Source of the DNA: JAFMJV01 sp963800275
GTDB taxonomy: Bacteria; Chloroflexota; Limnocylindria; Limnocylindrales; CSP1-4
Assembly: GCA_963800275.1 (NCBI GenBank)
Contig: CAWDAI010000008.1
Location: forward strand, 124,001 to 188,000
Length of the DNA stretch: 64,000 bases
Direction: 5' to 3'
Below the pieces are notes generated by a model, which searched no databases, was not told the DNA's origin, and saw only the letters and a list, made by a program, of their open reading frames with translations. This document shows positions 1-7,976 of this stretch, in pieces (position 1 is the stretch's first letter; each line of letters starts with the position of its first letter). Made by a program: the position numbers and the translations under genes.

Positions 1-579
1 GTCCCGCTCGTGGCCACCGGTCGGCTTCGTGCTGTCGTTCCTGGCGGCCCTCGGCGGCGTCGTGGCGATCTACCAATGGGGCTGGCTGGGCGACCTCTTC
101 GGCGTGGCCACGCCCCGCGCCGATGCTGAACTTCCTGCCCACCATCCTCGTGGGCATCCTCTTCGGCCTGGCCATGGACTACATGCTGTTCCTGGCCTCC
201 GGCATGCGCGAGGCCTACGCCCACGGCGCGCCAGCCGCGCTCGGCGGTGATCCTGGGCATGCGCGCCGGGCGGGCCGTGGTCACGGCCGCCGCGATCATC
301 ATGATCTCGGTCTTCGGCGGGTTCATCTTCTCCGACAGCGCCATCATCCGGCCGATGGGCTTCGCTCTCGCCTTCGGCGTGCTGCTCGACGCCTTCATCG
401 TGCGCCTGTTCATCATGCCCGCGCTCATGCACCTCGCGGGCGAGTGGGCCTGGTGGCTGCCGCGCTGGCTGGACCGCCTGCTGCCGAACGTCGACGTGGA
501 GGGTGCCCTGCTCGAGCGCAAGCACCCACATGTGGCGCCGGACCACCTCGATACCTCAGAGGTCGCGCCCGTGGCCTAG
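1..579 (+). CDS. MMPL-family membrane exporter, C-terminal fragment with apparent frameshifts
   Basis: Only the end of a large RND/MMPL-type exporter lies in the window. Its recognisable protein is spread over three frames: VPLVAT (1-18) in frame 1, GFVLSFLAALGG (from 23) in frame 2, MLNFLPTILVGILFG (from 123) in frame 3, and ILGMRAGRAVV (from about 250) to the stop at 577-579 in frame 1 again. Joined, these restore the last transmembrane helices, including the conserved GLAMDYMLF motif of the MMPL domain, and a short hydrophilic tail. Each switch needs the removal of one base, near 18-22, 111-116 and 229-237. Three single-base insertions in 240 bases at a contig edge look more like poor consensus than gene decay, although a true pseudogene is possible. 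The gene converges on the ABC ATPase gene and their stop codons overlap within CTAG. Confidence 0.75.
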
Positions 580-1409
580 TCGCCGTCCGCCGCCGATCGC
601 GCGCCGCCGCCCGCTCGCGGGTCGGCCACGACGAGCGGGTAGCCCAGGCTCGGGTGCGCGATGACGCGCATGGGCACCCCGAAGGTTGCGGAGAGCAGGT
701 CCGGCTGCAGGACCTCCGCGGGGCGGCCGGCGGCCACGACCCGACCCGCCCGCAGGAGCAGCAGGTGATCGGCATGGGCGGCGGCGAGGTGCAGGTCGTG
801 CACCACCATGAGCACGCCGTTGCCGCTATCAGCCGTACGGTGCAGCAGGTGCATGGCTGCCAGCTGGTGCGCAGGGTCCAGGCTTGACGTGGGCTCGTCG
901 AGGAGCAGGTAGCAAGCACCTTCACGCTCCCGGCCTGCTGGGTCACTGATCTGCGCCACGGCCCGCGCCAGGCTCAGCCGCTGGCGCTCACCGGTGGAGA
1001 GGGTGGCGTGGATGCGCGAGGCCAGGTCCACAGCATCGACCGACCCCAGCAGCTCCTCCACGATCGCGCGATCCGCGGCGTCGGGAGCCCCGCCATGGAG
1101 GGGCAGCCGCCCCAGCAGCGCCACCTCCCGGGCGCTGAAGCCGAAGGCCACGTCGCGATCGCTGCTCATGACCGCGCGGCGCAATGCCAGCTCCGAGCGT
1201 GTCCAGTGGCCGAGTTGCCGTCCCTCGAGCGTGACCGAGCCGGCCTCCGGGGCGCGGTCGCCGGCGAGGATGCTGAGCAAGGTCGACTTGCCCGCGCCGT
1301 TGGGTCCGGCCACGGCCACGATCCGTCCCGCGGTCACCTCGACCGAGACGTCCTCGAGCAAGGTCGCGGAGCCGACCCGCACGCTGACATTCGTCGCCTG
1401 CAGGCTCAT
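576..1409 (-). CDS. ABC transporter ATP-binding protein, FecE/HmuV/BtuD type
   Basis: ATPase subunit (277 residues, cytoplasmic) of an importer for haem, ferric siderophore or cobalamin. Walker A GPNGAGKST is near residue 35, the signature LSTGERQRLSLARA near 138, Walker B LLLDEPTS near 168 and the switch histidine in VVHDLHLA at 204. The start is the ATG at 1409, which shares ATGA with the stop of the permease gene, so the two are probably translationally coupled; longer readings upstream run through the permease in the wrong frame. It is the third gene of a binding protein, permease, ATPase operon. The substrate cannot be read from the ATPase; the binding protein resembles haem-type HmuT proteins. 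Confidence 0.9.
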   Translation of the reverse strand: MSLQATNVSVRVGSATLLEDVSVEVTAGRIVAVAGPNGAGKSTLLSILAGDRAPEAGSVTLEGRQLGHWTRSELALRRAVMSSDRDVAFGFSAREVALLGRLPLHGGAPDAADRAIVEELLGSVDAVDLASRIHATLSTGERQRLSLARAVAQISDPAGREREGACYLLLDEPTSSLDPAHQLAAMHLLHRTADSGNGVLMVVHDLHLAAAHADHLLLLRAGRVVAAGRPAEVLQPDLLSATFGVPMRVIAHPSLGYPLVVADPRAGGGARSAADGD

Positions 1410-2386
1410 CGTGCCAGCAGCCCCCGGTCCCGCAGCAGGAGCCACAGGAAGAAGGGCGCGCCCACGATGGCGGTGATGACCCCGACCGGCAACTCCACCG
1501 GCTCGAAGAGGCTGCGCGCGAGCGTGTCCGCGAGGACGAGCAGGGTCGCACCCAGCACGGCAGCACCGAGGAAGAGGACGCGATGGCCGGGACCCACCCA
1601 CAGCCGCAGCAGGCCGGGCACGACGAGGGCCACGAAGGCGATGACGCCGGCGACGGCCACGGCCACGGCCGTGAGGAGCACGAAGAGGACCGTCACGACG
1701 AGCGTGAGACGGGGCACCTCGATGCCCAGGTGGCCGGCTTCAGCCGGGCCCAGGGCCAGGCCGTCGAGGCGCGGCCCAAGGTAGGCCAGGACGGCCACCG
1801 AGGGCGCCACCACCAGGGCCAGGACCACGACGTCCAGCCCGACCGCGCCGGAGAACGAGCCCAGCGACCAGTAGCCGACCGAGGCCAGCTCGGGCGTCCG
1901 AGCGGTCGCCACGACGAGCGCGGTCAGGGCCCCGAAGAAGGCGGTCAGGGCGACACCAGCCAGGAGGGTCGTGGCCACGGTCGAGCGTCCCGCGGAGGCA
2001 CCCACGCGAGCGATGACGGCGGCGGCCGCGAGAGCGATGACGAAGGCGGCGGCGGCGGCCAGGGCTGAGCCGCCTATGTTGGCCACCGCCCCCAGGCCGA
2101 CCGCGGCGGCGGTGCCCAGCGCGGCACCGAGGGCCGCACCCGCGCCGACCCCGATGAGCGCCGGATCGGCCAGTGGCGTGCGGTACAGCCCCTGCATGGC
2201 CACGCCCGCCGTGGCCCAGGCGGCACCTACGAAGGCGGTCGCGAGCACGCGCGGGAGGCGGATGGCGGTGAGCACGGTCGACTCGCGGTCGCCGTAGGCC
2301 ACCCCGCTGTCGATCCCGACCGCACCGAGGAGGATGGCCAGGACCTGGGGTGGCGAGATGGACACGGCTCCGACCCCGACCGCCAC
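1406..2386 (-). CDS. FecCD-family ABC transporter permease
   Basis: Polytopic permease of the iron-siderophore/haem/B12 class. Family marks are LPRVLATAFVGAAWATAGVAM, the LADPALIGVGAGAALGA loop, GAVAGVIAFVALVVPGLLR-like coupling segment (residues about 240-260) and a C-terminal GVITAIVGAPFFLWLL. The first usable start is a GTG at 2386, giving 326 residues, but this cuts into the first helix: the in-frame sequence upstream (LLVLALIGAAVV) is clearly membrane-like, and no ATG, GTG or TTG is found before the stop of the binding-protein gene at 2443. The true start may be a rare codon near 2410-2440, or there may be an error here. Coupled to the ATPase gene by ATGA. Confidence 0.88.
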   Translation of the reverse strand: MAVGVGAVSISPPQVLAILLGAVGIDSGVAYGDRESTVLTAIRLPRVLATAFVGAAWATAGVAMQGLYRTPLADPALIGVGAGAALGAALGTAAAVGLGAVANIGGSALAAAAAFVIALAAAAVIARVGASAGRSTVATTLLAGVALTAFFGALTALVVATARTPELASVGYWSLGSFSGAVGLDVVVLALVVAPSVAVLAYLGPRLDGLALGPAEAGHLGIEVPRLTLVVTVLFVLLTAVAVAVAGVIAFVALVVPGLLRLWVGPGHRVLFLGAAVLGATLLVLADTLARSLFEPVELPVGVITAIVGAPFFLWLLLRDRGLLAR

Positions 2387-2442
2387 GACCGCGGCCCCGA
2401 TCAGGGCCAGGACCAGCAGCCCGAGCCGGACCGTCGGTCGCC

Positions 2443-3357
2443 CTACGACGCCAGCTCCGGGTGGAGCAGCCGCGCCAGGTCCGCGATAGCCCGGCCGGTG
2501 CGCGGCCCGAAGCCCATCAGGTAGAGGTCCTCCATGACGTACACGCGGTCGTCCGCCGCCGCCGGCGTCTGGGCCACGCCAGGGTGGGCCAGCAGGGCCT
2601 CGAGGCCACCCAGCTGGGCCACCGAATCGGTGGTGGTGAGGATGACCTCCGGGGCCGTCTGGACGATGCCCTCAGGGGTCATGGGGATGTAGCCGGCGAA
2701 GCCCGGATAGACCGGGACGCCGCCGGCGAGGTCGATCATGTGGCCCGCGGCGCTGTCCTCCCCGGAGACGAGCAGGGGAGCGTCTGGCGGCTGCAGCACG
2801 AAGAGCACGCGCGGGTGGCTGGTGGCCTGGTCGACGAGGGCTTGGGCCGCGGCCACGTCGGCGTCGAGCCCGGCCACCAGCGCTTCCGCTTCAGCCTCCC
2901 GCCCGAAGACGGTGCCCAGCGTGGTGATCAGCTCGCGCGCAGACTCGACGTCGTTGCCATCGGGCAGGAGCAGCACCGGCACACCGGCATCGCGCAGCTG
3001 CGCGATCACCTCCGGCGGTCCGGCTTCGACGTTGCCCACGATGAGGCTGGGCGCCTGGGCCAACACGGACTCGGCCGAGAGGAAGCGGTAGTAGCCCAGG
3101 TCCGGCTTCTCCGCCAGCGCCTCGGGTGGGTAGTAGCTGGAGGCATCGACGGCCACGATCTGGTCCTCGGCCCCGAGGGCGTAGGCCGTCTCGGTGAAGA
3201 CCCCGCCGAGGGTGGCCACCCGCGTGGCGTCCTCGATGGTCACCGCGTTGCCGTCGGCATCGATCAGGACCGGTGGGCCCGGTTCGGCCGCGGCGATCGG
3301 TCCGGCCCCGACGGTGGCCAGGACGAGCCCCAGCAAGGAGCTTGCGAGGCGACGCAT
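2443..3357 (-). CDS. Haem/iron-type ABC transporter substrate-binding protein, HmuT-like
   Basis: Extracytoplasmic binding protein of 304 residues. It has a short signal peptide (MRRLASSLLGLVLATVGAGP, then AAAEP). The mature part follows the two-lobe PeripBP_2 pattern: IDADGNAVTIEDATRVATLGG, then the LGAEDQIVAVDASSYYP lobe, VLAQAPSLIVG, a long helix around residues 165-190, and the C-terminal MGFGPRTGRAIADLARLLHP typical of HmuT proteins. The start at 3357 (TGATG overlap with the upstream gene) is chosen because it gives the signal peptide directly; longer readings add a non-membrane stretch. Permease and ATPase follow. Haem is the most likely ligand from sequence style, but siderophore or cobalamin cannot be excluded. 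Confidence 0.85.
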   Translation of the reverse strand: MRRLASSLLGLVLATVGAGPIAAAEPGPPVLIDADGNAVTIEDATRVATLGGVFTETAYALGAEDQIVAVDASSYYPPEALAEKPDLGYYRFLSAESVLAQAPSLIVGNVEAGPPEVIAQLRDAGVPVLLLPDGNDVESARELITTLGTVFGREAEAEALVAGLDADVAAAQALVDQATSHPRVLFVLQPPDAPLLVSGEDSAAGHMIDLAGGVPVYPGFAGYIPMTPEGIVQTAPEVILTTTDSVAQLGGLEALLAHPGVAQTPAAADDRVYVMEDLYLMGFGPRTGRAIADLARLLHPELAS

Positions 3358-3704
3358 CAGCCGAGCACCGCCCACATCGCCATCGCCGCCCATAGCACGC
3401 TGGCAACGACCAGCACCACCGTGAACAGCGGCTTCTGGGTCTTGTGCCGGAAATAGGCTCGCCCCGCCCAGGCGCCGAGGACGCCACCGATGAGCGCCAG
3501 GCCGTGGAGGACCGCCTCCGGCACACGCCAGCCGTCGCGCAGGGCCTGGCGCTTGTCGATCCCGTACATGGCGAAGGCGGGGATCGTCCAGCCACCCATC
3601 CAGGCCAGCAGGACCGGCAGTCCCAGCCACGACAGGGCCACGAAGGCGACGACGCCGGCGAGGATCGCGCCGTAGAGGGCGGGGCGGTTGCGTGGGTCGA
3701 TCAT
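3357..3704 (-). CDS. DUF1294-family membrane protein
   Basis: Small membrane protein of 115 residues with about four helices. The DUF1294 pattern is clear: MYGIDKRQALRDGWRVPEAV near residues 46-65, then HGLALIGGVLGAWAGRAYFRHKTQKPLF near 67-94. The function of this family is unknown. It has no nucleic-acid-binding cold-shock domain at the N-terminus, which some family members carry. Its stop overlaps the start of the HmuT-like gene by one base, so it is probably transcribed with the importer, though a role in transport is not known. Confidence 0.85.
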   Translation of the reverse strand: MIDPRNRPALYGAILAGVVAFVALSWLGLPVLLAWMGGWTIPAFAMYGIDKRQALRDGWRVPEAVLHGLALIGGVLGAWAGRAYFRHKTQKPLFTVVLVVASVLWAAMAMWAVLG

Positions 3705-3781
3705 GAGGTCGATGCTAGGCCCTGGCGAGCTGCGCCGCAGGATCGCCCGCCGCAGGATCGCCCCGAGAGGAGCTGTACCAC

Positions 3782-4183
3782 ATGACCGAAGACACCATCA
3801 CCGAAACCACCGCCGAGGCCCGTTCCCTCGCGGCACAGGCGAGCGGCCTGCTCGAGCGGACACTCCAGCAGCTGGGCGCCGATGTCGGCGCCAAGGCCGT
3901 GTTCGGGGAGCCGGTCACCCACGGTGGTCGGACCGTGATCCCCGTGGCCCGGGCCATGTTCGGGACCGGAGCCGGTGGGGGCCAAGCGGACGTGGCCGAG
4001 GGGTCCGGCTTCGGCGCCGGCGCCGGGGCGATGACCCACCCCGTCGGCTACATCGAGGTCACCAGTGACCAGGCCGCCTTCGTGCCCCTGCGCAAGCCCT
4101 GGCTCGAGCCGGCGCTGCTGCTGGCGGCCGTTCCGCTCGTCCTCATCCTCACCCGCTCGGTGGTGAAGCTGATTCGGGGCTGA
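3782..4183 (+). CDS. GerW/YtfJ-family protein
   Basis: A 133-residue protein of the GerW (YtfJ) family, best known from spore-forming Firmicutes but widespread in non-sporulating actinobacteria and Chloroflexota. The pattern is present: VFGEPVTHGGRTVIPVARAM at residues 40-59, a glycine-rich FGTGAGGGQAD segment, GAGAGAMTHPVGYIEVT near 80-97, and a C-terminal membrane segment (ALLLAAVPLVLILT). A signal peptide is absent, so it is probably anchored from the cytoplasmic side by the C-terminal helix. AGAGGAG upstream of the ATG is a plausible ribosome site. No sporulation genes are nearby, so a germination role should not be assumed. Confidence 0.85.
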   Translation: MTEDTITETTAEARSLAAQASGLLERTLQQLGADVGAKAVFGEPVTHGGRTVIPVARAMFGTGAGGGQADVAEGSGFGAGAGAMTHPVGYIEVTSDQAAFVPLRKPWLEPALLLAAVPLVLILTRSVVKLIRG

Positions 4184-4191
4184 GATGCGCT

Positions 4192-4227
4192 TGGTGGGTA
4201 GCCCGACCGCTCTCGGCCTGCCCACCA
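4192..4227 (+). terminator. Hairpin after the GerW-like gene
   Basis: Arms at 4192-4201 and 4218-4227 pair over ten bases with one G-U pair, enclosing a 16-base loop. It lies 9 bases after the stop codon. No T-run follows, so it may be a weak terminator or an RNA end-stabilising hairpin. Confidence 0.4.
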
Positions 4228-4306
4228 CGGTACCCTCGGCCCTAGCCAGGAGCCGTCGCGCCCGACATCGTCAGGCGAGTCGTCCTCAGCCGCGGAGATC
4301 AACGTC

Positions 4307-4810
4307 ATGAAGGTCCTCGTCACCGTCGCCTCCAGACACGGCGCCACGTTCGAGATCGGCCAGGTCATCGAGGCCTCCCTGCGCTCGAGCGGCGTGGAGG
4401 TGGAGCTGCGGCGAGTCGAGGAGGTCACGTCGCTCAGCCCGTACGGCGCCTTCGTCATCGGCAGCGGCGTCTACGCCGGCCACTGGCTGCGCCCGGCGCG
4501 CGAGTTCGTGGAGGTGCACGAGGGCGAGCTCAGCCGCCATCCGGTGTGGCTCTTCTCCAGCGGTCCCGTCGGCGAGCCACCCAAGCCGATGGAGAACCCG
4601 GCTGAGGTCGCGGCCACCGTCAAGCGCCTGGGCGCTCGCGGCCATCGCCTCTTCCCCGGCCGCATCGAGGGATCAGACCTGGCCCTCAGCGAGCGGGCCC
4701 TGGTCGCGCTGGTGCGAGCGCCCGACGGGGACTTCCGGCCGTGGTCGGAGATCGGCACCTGGTCCGAATCGATCGCGGCGCAGCTGCTGGAGGGACCGGC
4801 TTCGGCGTGA
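4307..4810 (+). CDS. Flavodoxin-domain protein
   Basis: A 167-residue soluble flavodoxin-like protein of the HemG/flavodoxin-domain group. The N-terminal FMN phosphate loop reads VTVASRHGATFEIGQVI (residues 5-21), followed by the conserved AFVIGSGVYAGHWLRPAREFVE (near 48-70) and LFSSGPVGEPP (near 82-92). The pattern GS-x-VYxGxW is shared with menaquinone-dependent protoporphyrinogen oxidase HemG, but related proteins have other, mostly unknown roles. A haem importer nearby is consistent with haem metabolism but is not evidence for it. The start ATG at 4307 is the only sensible one. It stands alone, with 122 bases upstream. Confidence 0.85.
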   Translation: MKVLVTVASRHGATFEIGQVIEASLRSSGVEVELRRVEEVTSLSPYGAFVIGSGVYAGHWLRPAREFVEVHEGELSRHPVWLFSSGPVGEPPKPMENPAEVAATVKRLGARGHRLFPGRIEGSDLALSERALVALVRAPDGDFRPWSEIGTWSESIAAQLLEGPASA

Positions 4811-4884
4811 GCTCCTGCTCCCGACAGGTCATGGAGCAGCTGCGGCGGGCAGCCAAGACAGCGCGGGCTGACTGAGTTCGGCGA

Positions 4885-5325
4885 CTACTCCGTCTCGAGG
4901 GCCATGATCTTGTCCACGCGCGGGACGTGGCGGCCACCATCGAAGTCGGCGGCCAGGAATGCCTCCACGCAGCCGATCGCCAGCTGCTCTCCCACGATGC
5001 GCGCGCCCAGGGCCAGCACGTTGGCGTCGTTGTGTCGGCGCGAGAGGGCTGCCACCACCGGGTCCGTGGCCTGGCAGCAGCGGATGCCATGGATCTTGTT
5101 GGCCACGATCTGCTCGCCGGTACCACTGCCGCCGAAGACGAAGCCGAAGCGACAGTCGCCGCTCGCGACCGCGCGCGCCGTGGGGGCGATGTAGTCGGGA
5201 TAGTCGACCGTCTCGGGCGTGTTCGTGCCGAAGTCCACGACCTCGTATCCGTGGTCGGTCAGCCACTGGCCCACGAGCTGCTTCAGCGGCAGCCCGGCGT
5301 GGTCGGTCCCGATGGCGATGCGCAT
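4885..5325 (-). CDS. rpiB: Ribose 5-phosphate isomerase B, mycobacterial-type active site
   Basis: A 146-residue sugar-phosphate isomerase of the RpiB/LacAB family, interconverting ribose 5-phosphate and ribulose 5-phosphate in the pentose phosphate pathway. TDHAGLPLK near residue 7 and the phosphate-loop Arg/His residues (ARIVGEQLAIG, RHVPRVDKI) fit. In the active-site strand the sequence reads FGGSGTGEQIVANKI: the catalytic Cys of the E. coli enzyme is absent and a Glu follows, as in Mycobacterium tuberculosis RpiB where Glu is the base. The start at 5325 (MRIAIGTDHAG) is chosen because residues before it are unrelated to the family. A second, different RpiB homologue is at 56717-57313. Four bases separate it from the upstream LOG gene. 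Confidence 0.93.
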   Translation of the reverse strand: MRIAIGTDHAGLPLKQLVGQWLTDHGYEVVDFGTNTPETVDYPDYIAPTARAVASGDCRFGFVFGGSGTGEQIVANKIHGIRCCQATDPVVAALSRRHNDANVLALGARIVGEQLAIGCVEAFLAADFDGGRHVPRVDKIMALETE

Positions 5326-5329
5326 GGGC

Positions 5330-6073
5330 TCAGATGCCCTCCTTCTCGCTCGGACCACCATCTTCGCCCCGGTACGACTCGCTGATGATGGTGGCGATCT
5401 CCTCGATATCATCGCTCACTTGCAGGATGTCGAGGTCCGCGGCCGAGACATTGCCTGCAGGGATCACCGCGCGCTCCACCCACTCCAGCAGCCCCTCCCA
5501 GTACTCGTGACCGAAGAGGATGATCGGGAAGTGATCGATCTTCTCGGTCTGCACCAGGGTCAGCGACTCGAAGAGCTCGTCGAAGGTGCCGAAACCCCCG
5601 GGGAAGATGACGAAGGCCTGTGCGTACTTGACGAACATGGTCTTGCGCACGAAGAAGTAGTGGAAGTACTGCGCGATGTCCACGTACGGGTTGGGGCCGT
5701 GCTCGTGTGGCAGCTCGATGGCCAGCCCCACCGACACGCCGTCGGCCTCCTTGGCCCCGCGGTTGGCTGCCTCCATGATGCCGGGCCCGCCGCCGGTGAT
5801 GATGGTGAAGCCGTCCCGCGCGAGGCGTGCCGCGAGGGTTCGCGCCGTCTCGTACATGGGCGCACCGGGTCGGGTGCGGGCCGAGCCGAAGATGCTGACC
5901 GCCGGCCCGAGGCGAGCAAGCGTGTCGAAGCCTTCCACGAACTCGCCCATGATGCGCAGTGCCCGCCAGGCATCCGAATCGAGGAAGGAGGTATCGGCGA
6001 ATGGGCGCTGCATGAGGAACTTGCGGTCATCGGCCTGGTGTCGGCTGGAGGTGGGTGTCGGTCGGTCGTTCAC
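5330..6073 (-). CDS. LOG-family (TIGR00730) Rossmann-fold protein
   Basis: Member of the lysine-decarboxylase-like LOG family; characterised members are cytokinin riboside 5'-monophosphate phosphoribohydrolases, while most bacterial ones are uncharacterised nucleotide hydrolases. Signature motifs: ITGGGPGIMEAANRGA and FPGGFGTFDELFE. The protein begins either at the GTG 6073 (247 residues) or at the ATG 6013 (227 residues, MQRPFADTSF); neither has a convincing ribosome site. It is followed after 4 bases by rpiB, so both may act on ribose phosphates. Divergent from the YHS gene. Confidence 0.88.
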   Translation of the reverse strand: MNDRPTPTSSRHQADDRKFLMQRPFADTSFLDSDAWRALRIMGEFVEGFDTLARLGPAVSIFGSARTRPGAPMYETARTLAARLARDGFTIITGGGPGIMEAANRGAKEADGVSVGLAIELPHEHGPNPYVDIAQYFHYFFVRKTMFVKYAQAFVIFPGGFGTFDELFESLTLVQTEKIDHFPIILFGHEYWEGLLEWVERAVIPAGNVSAADLDILQVSDDIEEIATIISESYRGEDGGPSEKEGI

Positions 6074-6122
6074 CCCCGCAGGATACGCGGGCCGGCTGAC
6101 TATTCGTCGTAGACTGCGGTCC

Positions 6123-6314
6123 ATGGAACAGAACACCCCTTCCCCCGACATCGCCATCGACCCGGTCTGCGGGATGCGCGTCGTCATCGCCGAAGCCAAG
6201 CATTCGACCGAGCACGAGGGCACCACCTACTACTTCTGCGGCAAGGGCTGCAAGCTCGATTTCGAAGAGGATCCCGCTCGCATCCTGGCGCCCGACTACA
6301 AGCCCCACATGTGA
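6123..6314 (+). CDS. YHS-domain metal-binding protein
   Basis: A 63-residue protein that is essentially one YHS domain: DPVCGMRVVIAEAKHSTEHEG, then YYFCGKGCKLDFEEDPAR. The conserved Cys residues (CGM, CGKGC) suggest binding of copper, zinc or another soft metal. Such domains are found alone or fused to copper ATPases and other metal proteins. It is too short to have other domains. The start ATG at 6123 is 50 bases from the divergent LOG start. Confidence 0.85.
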   Translation: MEQNTPSPDIAIDPVCGMRVVIAEAKHSTEHEGTTYYFCGKGCKLDFEEDPARILAPDYKPHM

Positions 6315-6471
6315 GCGTGTGAAAAAGACCGGTGCGGGGCAAAGAAACATCTAGCGTCCGACAGCGCTGGTCGCTATAGTCCGAGGCGGTTAGCTCAGGA
6401 ACGCTCTTCGTGGTCCCGTATCTCGCTCGAACGGTCCTGGACAAAGTAGGAACCTGGAGGTTCGTTCGTTC

Positions 6472-6837
6472 GTGTACGAGGACAGGAATATCACCTGCGC
6501 CGACTGTGGCCAGGAATTCGTCTTCACCGCCTCAGAGCAGGCGTTCTATGCCGAGAAGGGCTTCACCGACGCACCCAAGCGTTGCAAGTCCTGCCGGCAG
6601 GCCCGCAAGGCCCAGCGCAATAGTGGCTCGTCCTACGGCGATGACAGCTACGGTGGCGGCAGCAGCTACGGTGGCGGTGGCGGTGGCGGGTACGGGGGTG
6701 GCAGCAGCTACGACCGCCCTCCGCGCCAGATGTACGATGCGGTCTGCGCCGACTGCGGCAAGACCGCACAGGTGCCGTTCCAGCCGACGGGCAGCCGCCC
6801 GGTCTACTGCAACGACTGCTTCCGCGCTCGCCGCTAG
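6472..6837 (+). CDS. Double zinc-ribbon protein with Gly/Ser/Tyr-rich linker
   Basis: A 121-residue protein with two CxxC...CxxC zinc ribbons (CADC and CKSC near residues 9-41; CADC and CNDC near 92-116) joined by a low-complexity linker of SYGGG/GGGYGGGSS units. The first half resembles the zf-trcl domain and the second the CxxC-20-CxxC domain, both common in Chloroflexota and actinobacteria and of unproven function. The mix of zinc ribbons and a GY-rich linker recalls RNA-binding proteins, but this is inference. The start is the GTG at 6472, with AACCTGGAGG ending 11 bases before. A strong UUCG hairpin terminator follows, so it is probably a single-gene transcript. A TATAGT at 6375-6380 could be its -10 element, but no -35 is visible. 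Confidence 0.85.
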   Translation: MYEDRNITCADCGQEFVFTASEQAFYAEKGFTDAPKRCKSCRQARKAQRNSGSSYGDDSYGGGSSYGGGGGGGYGGGSSYDRPPRQMYDAVCADCGKTAQVPFQPTGSRPVYCNDCFRARR

Positions 6838-6878
6838 GAAGCACACGCGGCCCTGGGTCGCAGACCGCTGACGCCAGC

Positions 6879-6914
6879 AAGGCGCCTTCTTCGGAAGGCG
6901 CCTTCGGTGTTTTC
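6879..6914 (+). terminator. Intrinsic terminator with UUCG tetraloop
   Basis: Eleven-base perfect arms at 6879-6889 and 6894-6904 enclose TTCG, one of the most stable RNA tetraloops. A GTGTTTT tract (6908-6914) follows. It lies 42 bases after the zinc-ribbon gene. Confidence 0.85.
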
Positions 6915-7047
6915 GGGGCGATCGGCGACGTGAGCGTGCGCTTGTCCACAGGCCCATAAGTCCCGGCCAAGTGCGGGTCGAGCTCGTGGCCATCGGCCGT
7001 CCCTAGTCTCGTGGCATCCATCCCGCCGCAGCCACAGGAAGGGCCCC

Positions 7048-7236
7048 ATGGACACCACGCTCTCTCTGGTCACCTACGCCGGCGCTCGTCTCTGGGCAGT
7101 GCGCACACCGCTGCTGTTCCTGCTCGCGTTGCTCCTGCTCGCGGTCGCCATCTTCGTCATCGGCGCCGTGGCGGACAGCCTGGCGGCACCGGCGCAGACG
7201 CTCATGGCAGAACCGTTCCGCTGGCGACGCGCCTGA
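7048..7236 (+). CDS. Small single-pass membrane protein, unknown
   Basis: Predicted 62-residue protein with one strong hydrophobic helix (residues 22-46, LLFLLALLLLAVAIFVIGAV) between a short polar N-terminus and a basic C-terminus ending FRWRRA. AGGAAGG stands 8 bases before the ATG, which supports translation. I do not recognise a family. It lies between the zinc-ribbon terminator and the convergent thioredoxin gene. It may be a real small protein or a chance frame. Confidence 0.5.
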   Translation: MDTTLSLVTYAGARLWAVRTPLLFLLALLLLAVAIFVIGAVADSLAAPAQTLMAEPFRWRRA

Positions 7237-7280
7237 GCGATCAGGCGGAGCGCAGACCCTGCGGGACGGGGCCGAGCCGA

Positions 7281-7913
7281 TCAGCCGGGCCCGATCCCGA
7301 TGGCCGCGAGGTGTGCGGACAGTTGGGCCACGTTCACCGGCCCGATGCGAGCGTCCTGCACGAGGCCAGCGGCGTCGACGAAGAAGCTGGTCGGGAGGCC
7401 GACGCCCCCGTAGGCCTCCCAGGCCAGAGCGTCACCGTCGAGCAGGATGGGCCACGCCGCGCCGACCTTGTCGACGAAGTCCCGTGCACCGGAGGCGCTG
7501 TCGTTGACGGTCACGCCCAGGATCTCGAAACGCTGGTCCTGATAGCGCTCGCGCGCGGCTGCCAGCAGCGGGAACTCAGCCCGGCAGGGAGGGCACCAGC
7601 TGGCCCAGAAGTTGATCATCACCGGTCGCCCGGCGTAGTCGGACAGGGAGACAGTCTCGCCCGTGAGGCTGGTGAGCGTGAAGTCCGGTGCGGTCGACCC
7701 GGTGCGCCCCGCACCCAGCACGATCGGAGGCGCGCTCACCCGCTCCGCGGTCCCGGGCTCATCGCTCGCCGCCGGTGCCGCCGATCCGCGCTCATGGGAG
7801 TCCCACAGCGTGACCATCAGCACCATGGCCACGATCGCGGCGAAGAGCAGCAGCGTCGCGATGACCGCCGCACGTGAGGTCACGGCGCCGGTCGGTTCCC
7901 CCTCCTCGGTCAC
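7281..7913 (-). CDS. TlpA/ResA-like membrane-anchored thiol-disulfide oxidoreductase
   Basis: A 210-residue protein with an N-terminal signal anchor (AAVIATLLLFAAIVAMVLMV) and an extracytoplasmic thioredoxin domain of the TlpA/ResA/AhpC-TSA group. APDFTLTSLTGETVSLSDYAG is followed by the redox motif in NFWASWCPPCRAEFPLL and the cis-proline GVGLPTSFFVDAAG. Proteins of this type reduce disulfides in apocytochrome c or copper-site proteins. The start GTG at 7913 is chosen because it leads directly into the anchor; longer upstream readings have no signal. It is divergent, across 63 bases, from a type-1 copper protein, a suggestive pairing for copper-site maturation. Confidence 0.88.
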   Translation of the reverse strand: MTEEGEPTGAVTSRAAVIATLLLFAAIVAMVLMVTLWDSHERGSAAPAASDEPGTAERVSAPPIVLGAGRTGSTAPDFTLTSLTGETVSLSDYAGRPVMINFWASWCPPCRAEFPLLAAARERYQDQRFEILGVTVNDSASGARDFVDKVGAAWPILLDGDALAWEAYGGVGLPTSFFVDAAGLVQDARIGPVNVAQLSAHLAAIGIGPG

Positions 7914-7976
7914 CGAACCACGATAGCGCTGATCGCGCCACGGCTCATCCTCTCCGCAGCGATTACGCTGCGTAGC

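Noticed and set aside
3782..4183. Evidence for sporulation from the GerW/YtfJ protein.
   Set aside because: The family is common in non-sporulating bacteria and no other sporulation gene is in the window.
6385..6440. A tRNA-like stretch (GGCGGTTAGCTCAGG and a later CTCGAACGG).
   Set aside because: The acceptor arms do not pair, there is no anticodon stem of the right size and no CCA-side match. The similarity is limited to the D-arm-like word.
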